Of a stretch of DNA of 64,000 nt, positions 58,279 through 64,000 are shown one piece after another. This DNA comes from RACS-047 sp031553855. GTDB taxonomy: Bacteria > Bacillota > Clostridia > Christensenellales > Pumilibacteraceae. The number at the start of each line of letters is the position of its first letter. Within the stretch, counting starts at the first letter, position 1. A model generated the notes under the pieces. It made no database searches. It had not been told where the DNA came from and saw only the letters and a list, made by a program, of their open reading frames with translations. Made by a program: the position numbers and the translations under genes. The stretch lies in contig JAVBKW010000006.1 of assembly GCA_031553855.1 (NCBI GenBank), positions 57,680 to 121,679 of the forward strand. The letters run 5' to 3'.

Positions 58279-59757
58279 ATGGGGTTTAAAAAAAGTATGA
58301 AGTCCGGAAACGGAGTTTTATTGCCCGTTGCGTCGCTCTATAACGAGTACGGCATAGGCAGCCTGGGCAAAGAGGCTTATGATTTTATAGACGTTTTAAA
58401 GAGCGGCGGCTTCTCTTACTGGCAGGTCCTGCCGCTCACTCCCACCGGCTACGGAGATTCGCCGTACCAGTCCTGCTCGGCGTTCGCGCTCAACTATTAT
58501 TTTATCGATCTTGAAGCTTTGGCAGGCGAAGGGCTTTTGACGGAATCCGATTTAAAGCGCAGCAAACGCGAGGACGGCCGCATAGACTACGGCGCGGTTT
58601 TTCTGACGCGTATACCGCTGTTAAAGCTGGCATTTTCAAGGTTTGATTCATCAAACGCGGATTTTGCCGCTTTTAAAGCCGCAAATCCTTATTCGGCGGA
58701 CTTTGCTCTCTACATGGCTGCAAAAGAGAAAAACTATTATACTGCGTGGTACGATTGGAAAGACGAGTATAAATTCCCCACTTTAGAATTTTTAGAAAGG
58801 TTTAAGGCCGAAAACGAGGAAAGCATAGATTTTTGGATGTTCACGCAGTTCAAGTTTTTCTGTCAATGGGAAAAGCTCAAAAACTACGCGGCCGATAGCG
58901 GCGTGCTGATTATCGGCGATATCCCTATCTACGTCGCCTATGACAGCGCGGAAATGTGGCTGCATCCGGAATACTTTATAACGGATAAAAACAAAAGACC
59001 CATAAAGGTCGCGGGAGTTCCGCCGGACTATTTCTCGCAGACCGGACAATTGTGGGGCAACCCCGTGTACGACTGGAAAAAAATGAAACAGGACGGTTAT
59101 AAGTGGTGGCACGACAGGATAGAGCACGCGCTTAAAATCTACGACTACGTCCGCATCGATCATTTCCGCGGTTTTGACCGCTTTTATACCATTCCTCTCG
59201 GCGCGCCCGACGCAAAAACCGGCAAATGGGAAAAAGGGCCGGGCTATGAGCTGTTTAAAGGCTATAAAAACGGCATTATCGCCGAGGATTTAGGGCTTCT
59301 TGACGCGGGAGTTTATAAACTGCTGAAAAAAACCGGCTACCCCGGAATGAAAGTGCTTTCGTTTTCGTTCGACGGCAAGCCAGACAACCCCTATAAGCCG
59401 TCTAATTATATTGAAAACTGCGTCGCCTACACCGGCACTCATGATAACGAGCCGTTTTTACAGCTGATAATATCGCAGCTTAGAACAAACAAAAAGGCCT
59501 TTTTGGCGGATATCAATTCCGAGCTTAAAAAGGGCGGTTTGAAAGAATTTGACGAAAATGCGTCGGAGCCGGAAGAAATTGCGCTGCGCCTTATGACTCT
59601 TTTGAAGTGCAGTAAGGCTAAAGTTAAAATTTTCCCCGCGCAGGACCTTTTACTTTTAGGCAAAGAAAGCCGCATAAATACCCCGTCCTTAATGTCTGAA
59701 GAAAACTGGAGCTGGCGGCTTGAAAAGGGTCAAGTAAACGGTATTTTGAAAAATTAA
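58279..59757 (+). CDS. malQ: 4-alpha-glucanotransferase (amylomaltase)
   Basis: A 492-residue GH77 enzyme that transfers alpha-1,4-glucan chains. Early motifs: LPVASLYNEYGIGSLGKEAYDFID and QVLPLTPTGYGDSPYQS. Catalytic regions: YVRIDHFRGFDRFY (nucleophile Asp), GIIAEDLGLL (acid/base Glu) and YTGTHDNEP (stabilising Asp). The ATG at 58279 has no clear ribosome binding site; the inner ATG at 58297 is an alternative. TATAAT at 58255-58260 is the likely -10 box. It degrades or builds storage glucans. Confidence 0.95.
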   Translation: MGFKKSMKSGNGVLLPVASLYNEYGIGSLGKEAYDFIDVLKSGGFSYWQVLPLTPTGYGDSPYQSCSAFALNYYFIDLEALAGEGLLTESDLKRSKREDGRIDYGAVFLTRIPLLKLAFSRFDSSNADFAAFKAANPYSADFALYMAAKEKNYYTAWYDWKDEYKFPTLEFLERFKAENEESIDFWMFTQFKFFCQWEKLKNYAADSGVLIIGDIPIYVAYDSAEMWLHPEYFITDKNKRPIKVAGVPPDYFSQTGQLWGNPVYDWKKMKQDGYKWWHDRIEHALKIYDYVRIDHFRGFDRFYTIPLGAPDAKTGKWEKGPGYELFKGYKNGIIAEDLGLLDAGVYKLLKKTGYPGMKVLSFSFDGKPDNPYKPSNYIENCVAYTGTHDNEPFLQLIISQLRTNKKAFLADINSELKKGGLKEFDENASEPEEIALRLMTLLKCSKAKVKIFPAQDLLLLGKESRINTPSLMSEENWSWRLEKGQVNGILKN

Positions 59758-59810
59758 GATACCATAACATTAAAATTTGCTGAAAAACCGGAATTTCTTT
59801 ACGTTTACAC

Positions 59811-59882
59811 TTTCCAAAATCTATAAAAATTGGTATAATTCTTTCCGTAGAGCAAAACAAGAGGCTCTGCGGAAATTTTTTG
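59811..59882 (+). promoter_or_regulatory. Promoter with an attenuator-like hairpin before the 59926 gene
   Basis: An extended -10 box TGGTATAAT (59831-59839) with a weak -35 (TTTCCA, 59811-59816, 17-bp spacer). Directly after it, CCGTAGAGC and GCTCTGCGG (59845-59853, 59864-59872) form a hairpin followed by AAATTTTTT. The intrinsic-terminator shape at the very start of the message suggests attenuation. Confidence 0.5.
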
Positions 59883-59925
59883 AGGAGAAATTTGATGGAG
59901 ACAATATTTTATAAGGAGAAATTTG

Positions 59926-60987
59926 ATGGGATTAGGATTTAATATAAAAAAGAAAATTATTTCAAGGTCGATTGATAAGAAGAAAAGAACAAATGTTTTT
60001 GATATAGATTACGCAGATAATTACGAGCTGGATAAAGACGCGGCAAAGGAAATGAATAATAGCCACTATTTCGTGGGGTTCAATTTTGAAAACGACGAAA
60101 TGTTCTACATACGCCTAGGCAGGCGCGGAGGCGACTACCCGGACGAGCTGTGGATGGTCTACCGCGACAAAGAGCGCAATGTGTTCGTCGAGGAGTTCGA
60201 CCATATTTCAAAGGGCGGTAAAATTCCCGCAAAAGTAGAGGCAGCGGAGGCGGGAAAGAAAATAAAATTTATTTACGACGGCTTTGTCTATCCGGCTGTC
60301 AAGGGAAGCCGGGGTTATACGGCGGATAAAAAGCAGGACAAGCTTTCTTTTAAAATGGAAGTCGAGTTCGAGGGCGGCACAGAACCGTTTGAGTTTATGC
60401 AGCATTTAGCGACCGAAACCACCGCAAACGCGCTGGCGGCAGAAAAGCTTTCAAACCTTAAACAATTCCGCTACCTGCAGCAGGTCCACTACGAGCAGGC
60501 GGGCAAGGTCAACGGTACGGTAGAGATCGGCGGCAAAATGAGCCCGATACGGGATTATCAGGTCGTGCGCGACCATTCCTTCGGCCCGCGCGAATGGGAT
60601 AATTTCGACAGGTACGTCTGGACGATAATCGTGCTTGAAAACGGTGCGGTGTATCACACAAGCCTTATCCGCTATCCTTTTTTAAAGGAGCTGCGCGCGG
60701 GCTTTGCCATAGAAAACGGCAAAACAGTCAGCCTTTTAAGCTCCACATCAATGGACGCGCTGCCCGTAACGGGAAGTACGCCGGAGGCCTTTAAAATGCA
60801 GACGCAGTACACCGACGGCTCAAAGCGCAATATAGAATGCCGGCTGGATTTTGTAGTGCCGTACTATTTTAAGGGCGATTTCAACGTGAACGAGGGCTTT
60901 TCCGATTTTACCGTAGACGGCGTAAGAGGAAAGGGTATCGCGGAATTTGCGTTCAATAAGGACAGCTCGCGCTGGACAAGACGCTAA
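59926..60987 (+). CDS. Uncharacterised protein linked to a PEP-utilising enzyme
   Basis: A 353-residue protein without signal peptide or membrane segment. It has a mixed beta-rich look; the central segment RDHSFGPREWDNFDRYVW (residues 215-232) resembles a conserved motif that I recall from lipocalin-like/DUF7064-type proteins linked with PEP synthase-like enzymes. That assignment is uncertain. The start is the ATG at 59926 with AAGGAG before it; the same AGGAGAAATTTGATGG also occurs at 59883 with an earlier ATG (59895) that opens only a 15-codon frame. It is followed by the PEP-utilising gene, 36 nt later. Confidence 0.7.
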   Translation: MGLGFNIKKKIISRSIDKKKRTNVFDIDYADNYELDKDAAKEMNNSHYFVGFNFENDEMFYIRLGRRGGDYPDELWMVYRDKERNVFVEEFDHISKGGKIPAKVEAAEAGKKIKFIYDGFVYPAVKGSRGYTADKKQDKLSFKMEVEFEGGTEPFEFMQHLATETTANALAAEKLSNLKQFRYLQQVHYEQAGKVNGTVEIGGKMSPIRDYQVVRDHSFGPREWDNFDRYVWTIIVLENGAVYHTSLIRYPFLKELRAGFAIENGKTVSLLSSTSMDALPVTGSTPEAFKMQTQYTDGSKRNIECRLDFVVPYYFKGDFNVNEGFSDFTVDGVRGKGIAEFAFNKDSSRWTRR

Positions 60988-61023
60988 AGGCCGCCTTAAA
61001 ATTTAAGAGGAAATAAATAAAAT

Positions 61024-63423
61024 ATGAAAATATATTCACTAGAGAGCCTGCCTGCATCGGAATACGGCGCGGCGGGCGGTAAGGCGAGGGGCCTGACGGA
61101 GCTTATAAAAGCCGGTCTGAGCGTTGCGCCCGGTTTTGTAATTATCGGCCTTGAAACTGACGCCGACTACATAAATGCCGCAGAGTACTTTGAAAAAAGC
61201 GGGCTGAAAACAGTCGCGGTCCGTTCTAGCGCGACAAACGAGGACGGCGCGGACTTTTCAAACGCCGGACAGTTTTCGACCTTTCTTAACGTTGAGGGAA
61301 CAGAGAGCTTTATCGCCGCGCTTAAAAACTGCGTAAAGTCGCTTGAAAATGAAACAGCGGGAGCATATTCAAAGTTTTTTGCTTTTTCGGATAAAAAAAA
61401 TTCGATGAGTATCGTCGTTCAGAAAATGGTGGACGCAGCATTTGCCGGAGTCTGCTTTACGGCCGACCCCGTCACGCGGCAAAAAGCCCTTATGCTCGAG
61501 GCCGTTGCGGGATTAGGGGAAAGCCTTGTTTCGGGCGCGGCGGCGGCAGAACGCTACATAATAGAATACGACGCGGGCGGCGCGCTTAAAAGCTACACTC
61601 AAAAAAGCAGCCTTATCGGCGATGATATGATAAATACGATCGCATCAGGCGCCGTGCGGGCGGTCAAATATTTCGGCTGTGAGCTGGATTTAGAGTGGGC
61701 CGTAGATAAAAACGGCGGTCTTTTATGGCTTCAGGCGCGCCCTATAACGACGCTTGACGAGGCTGAAATTGACGAGTTCGACGCCGACGTAGACTCAAAT
61801 GCCGTTGTTACAAATTGTAATATCGGAGAAATGCTGCCCGGTGCCGTCACGCCGCTTTCGCTCTCCACTTCAGTAAGGGCGATAGACGAGGGCCTGAGGA
61901 ATATGCTGATAAGGGCGGGCGCGTATACAAAAAAGACGCTCAAAAGCGGCGACTGCATAATTTCTTATTCCAATCACCTCTTTTTCAACCTGACCGTCAT
62001 ATATAAAATGGCGGCAACGATGATAGGCGCAAGCCAGCGCGACGTTGACGTAAGCATTTGCGGAAAGCGTCTTGACACTCCTCCCTCGCACTGGAAAAAC
62101 AAAAACGGTTTTGCCCGCGCGATAAACGGGATCAAGTACTTTTCGTTTATACTGGCGGCGAAAAAAGCGAAAAAGCGCATCGTAGAGGTTACTGACGCGA
62201 TCGATATCCCGTATTCAGAGGATTTAGAAACGTTTTATAGCCGTATCGGCTCCTTTCTTCCGCACTTAGACGAGGCGACGGGCTTGCATTATGTGACAAG
62301 CTCGCAGTCGGGCGCGATGTCGAGCGCGCTTTTAATGATACTTTCCAAAGAGTTTGATAACGAGTCCGACGCAAAAAGCGTTGTTGCCGGGCTTTTAGAG
62401 GATATCGACGGCATCGAAAGCGTGGATATTTTAAGGTCTTTGCGCGCTTTAGGACGAGCCGCGCTCGATAAAAACCCCGCATCAAAGGATTTTACGCCAA
62501 AAGAGCTGTTGGAGTTTATCTTTTCTGATACAGGTTCAGTTAAAGCCGCTTATGAATATTTCATTGCCCGTCACGGACACAGGGCGATACGCGAGGCGGA
62601 AATAAGGTCTAAATCGTGGAAGTCCGACGTTAACGCGCTGATGGAAAACGTGCTCACAGTTATGCAGGCGGGAGCGTATGAGCCGGCTAAAACCGTTTCG
62701 CATTTGCAAGAATGCCGCGACAGGGTTCTGCTGGGCAAAAAAGGCCTTGGAAAAAAGGCGATAAATTACGTTGTGAATCAGGCAAGGGCGGGGGTCGCGA
62801 ACAGGGAGTTTACTAAGTCAAGGTTCGTTTTAGCCGTAGATAAATTTAAGGACGCCTATAAGCTTTTAGCGGCGGACCTTGTTAATGCGGGAGCCTTGCC
62901 CGACGAGGACCTTATCTACTTTTTAACGCACGAGGAAATAGGCGCCTTGATAATCGAAAAAAAGGCAAAGCTTATAAAAAGAGCTATTCAGAGAAGAAGG
63001 CTCTTAGAGGAGCAAAAACTGCTCAAATTCAAGGACGTAAATTTAGGAAACCCCAAACCCATAGCCTTAAACTCTCTCACCGCCGCCGACGGAATGATTT
63101 TAAGCGGCGCGCCTATATCAAGAGGCGAGGTCAGGGGGGTCGCAAGAGTCGTCAAAACCGTCGAGGACGCAAAGCTTCTCAAAGACGGCGAAATTATGAT
63201 AGCCTCGTTTACAGATATCGGCTGGTCGCCCTATTACAGCGTTATAGGCGGCCTTGTAACGGAGGTCGGCTCCGCGCTTTCCCACGGCGCGGTAGTGGCG
63301 CGCGAATACGCTCTGCCGCTTGTTGTAAACGTTTCAAACGCCACAAGCATTATAAGGACGGGCGACGTCATATCCTTAAACGGCAACAAGGGCGTAGTCA
63401 CAATATTAAGCTGCCGCGACTAA
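61024..63423 (+). CDS. Rifampicin phosphotransferase-like PEP-utilising enzyme
   Basis: A 799-residue protein with the order ATP-binding domain, substrate domain, swivelling His domain. PPDK-type ATP-binding part, residues 1 to about 250: GGKARGLTEL, VAVRSSATNEDGADFSNAGQFSTF, LEAVAGLGESLVSG, LEWAVDKNGGLLWLQARPITT. A helical middle part, about 260-690. The C-terminal domain (about 700-799) has EVGSALSHGAVVAREYALPLV with the phosphoryl-carrying His at 754. There is no C-terminal PEP/pyruvate barrel, so this is not PpsA or PpdK; it fits rifampicin phosphotransferases, though the real substrate is unknown. Confidence 0.87.
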   Translation: MKIYSLESLPASEYGAAGGKARGLTELIKAGLSVAPGFVIIGLETDADYINAAEYFEKSGLKTVAVRSSATNEDGADFSNAGQFSTFLNVEGTESFIAALKNCVKSLENETAGAYSKFFAFSDKKNSMSIVVQKMVDAAFAGVCFTADPVTRQKALMLEAVAGLGESLVSGAAAAERYIIEYDAGGALKSYTQKSSLIGDDMINTIASGAVRAVKYFGCELDLEWAVDKNGGLLWLQARPITTLDEAEIDEFDADVDSNAVVTNCNIGEMLPGAVTPLSLSTSVRAIDEGLRNMLIRAGAYTKKTLKSGDCIISYSNHLFFNLTVIYKMAATMIGASQRDVDVSICGKRLDTPPSHWKNKNGFARAINGIKYFSFILAAKKAKKRIVEVTDAIDIPYSEDLETFYSRIGSFLPHLDEATGLHYVTSSQSGAMSSALLMILSKEFDNESDAKSVVAGLLEDIDGIESVDILRSLRALGRAALDKNPASKDFTPKELLEFIFSDTGSVKAAYEYFIARHGHRAIREAEIRSKSWKSDVNALMENVLTVMQAGAYEPAKTVSHLQECRDRVLLGKKGLGKKAINYVVNQARAGVANREFTKSRFVLAVDKFKDAYKLLAADLVNAGALPDEDLIYFLTHEEIGALIIEKKAKLIKRAIQRRRLLEEQKLLKFKDVNLGNPKPIALNSLTAADGMILSGAPISRGEVRGVARVVKTVEDAKLLKDGEIMIASFTDIGWSPYYSVIGGLVTEVGSALSHGAVVAREYALPLVVNVSNATSIIRTGDVISLNGNKGVVTILSCRD

Positions 63424-63470
63424 AGCGGCAAGGGCTTAGTCACAATATTAAGCTGCAACGATTAGAGCGG
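63387..63470 (+). repeat. Tandem 42-bp duplication over the end of the PEP-utilising gene
   Basis: 63387-63428 (the last 12 codons, stop and a few bases) is repeated at 63429-63470 with about five differences. The unit is a multiple of three, so the second copy continues the frame after the stop (GLVTILSC). Confidence 0.8.
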
Positions 63471-63533
63471 TGAAAAAAAAATTCCGTACAGGCTTTTTTA
63501 AAAGCTTATGCGGGATTTTTATTCACAAATGTT

Positions 63534-63635
63534 CACAAATGCACAAATGGGGACAGGCGTGTTTGCGAAAACATTCACACACACAAATGCACAAATGGGG
63601 ACAGGTTTACTTGCACAAATGGGGACAGGTTTATT
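63534..63635 (+). repeat. Short repeats GCACAAATGGGGACAGG
   Basis: Three copies at about 63541, 63588 and 63613, with TTCACAAA variants before the first. Such GGGGACAG repeats often border transposase-related elements, but no transposase is seen. Confidence 0.7.
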
Positions 63636-63845
63636 GGCAAAAATAAGGTTTGTCAACAAGTACGACTGTTCCCATTTTTCACTTTTCAATAGAGAATTGC
63701 GGTAAACTTTATTTTCTTTTATCATTTCTCCCACATTTTGGAAATAAAATGTTATTATGTATATATAAGGTTTTTTTGCAAAGGGGTGCAAGCCAATGTG
63801 AAAAATAGGATCGATGCCTTTTTGTAGTGCATAAGAATTAACAAA
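63636..63845. other. Intergenic region
   Basis: No gene or strong hairpin is seen. Open frames on both strands here run through the repeat and lack protein character. Confidence 0.45.
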
Positions 63846-64000
63846 ATGTTTAAAAAGGTAATTAAAAAAACTTTATGAAAACAGCCCTAATCAAGACATT
63901 TATTGGATCGATAATATTGAGAAAAATAATTTATATGTTTTGCCCGAAAACCCTAAAAGAAAGGATTATATATTTACTGGTTGGTACACGGAAAAAGAGT
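63846..64000 (+). pseudogene. Start of an InlB-repeat protein, frameshifted, cut by the window end
   Basis: From 63862 to the end one frame reads NSPNQDIYWIDN, NNLYVLPENPKRKDYIFTGWYTEKE, where the last part is the typical InlB/Listeria-Bacteroides repeat (Y-x-F-x-GWYT). It has no start codon in that frame; an ATG at 63846 would join it if the A7 run at 63864-63870 had six As. Either a sequencing slip, a frameshifted gene or a fragment of a surface protein. Confidence 0.5.

Noticed and set aside
61024..63423. Phosphoenolpyruvate synthase (PpsA) or pyruvate phosphate dikinase
   Set aside because: The C-terminal PEP/pyruvate-binding barrel is absent and the His domain is at the end of the protein, as in rifampicin phosphotransferases.
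63508..63791. Open frames on both strands across the GGGGACAGG repeats; possible CRISPR
   Set aside because: Repeats are short, three in number and unequally spaced, with no spacers of constant length. The peptides only mirror the repeats.

Overview
The window looks like a chromosomal segment of an anaerobic, monoderm member of the Bacillota (Clostridia). Support: a zinc-type S14, a four-cysteine S4, a class III (oxygen-sensitive) ribonucleotide reductase with its activase, FeoA/FeoB ferrous iron uptake, group II ECF transporter ATPases, a DUF1540 protein and sigma-A promoters close to TTGACA-N17-TATAAT. A placement near uncultured gut Christensenellales is a guess from overall character, not shown by the sequence.

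Layout. 1-615: a terminator and an S10-operon leader. 616-17307: the S10, spc and alpha ribosomal protein operons in standard order (rpsJ to rpmC-rpsQ, rplN to rplO-secY, adk-map, a KOW protein, infA, rpmJ, rpsM, rpsK, rpsD, rpoA, rplQ), with one frameshift in rplE and several non-coding palindromic insertions. 17308-20456: accessory stretch with repeats, a self-regulating XRE regulator and two unknown membrane proteins. 20457-25695: trmL, then the str genes rpsL, rpsG, fusA and tuf. 25696-27027: repeats, a small XRE regulator and a second XRE gene broken by a stop codon. 27115-29722: an ArsB/NhaD-type permease with a membrane-anchored, possibly RCK-like partner. 30141-33217: nrdD and nrdG. 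33442-34257: an orphan ParA/Soj ATPase. 34442-37710: ecfA1-ecfA2-ecfT-truA. 37769-38800: a HAD phosphatase and three tRNAs (Met-type CAT, Glu, Val). 38974-44637: a 1,887-residue cell-surface M4 metallopeptidase. 44800-49445: an SPFH protein and a feoA-feoA-feoB-Cys-rich operon. 49446-55756: repeats, DUF1540 protein, YybS-like protein, L9, an ECF S component, a patatin and a ComEC-like hydrolase. 56244-63423: PhnP-like hydrolase, alpha/beta hydrolase, MalQ, and a two-gene unit of an uncharacterised protein plus a rifampicin-phosphotransferase-like PEP-utilising enzyme. The window ends in repeats and a fragment of an InlB-repeat protein.

The most notable non-coding features are: a family of 95-130 bp imperfect palindromes, some sharing a GAGTA...GTA-ACACTC-like apex; six genes whose start codon lies 6-10 nt beyond a good -10 box, which suggests leaderless transcripts; and three copies of GTWAGC-N4-GCTAAC before the feo genes, which look like metal-regulator operators. 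The least understood gene pair is 59926-63423. No CRISPR array, rRNA gene, intact transposase or prophage was seen.
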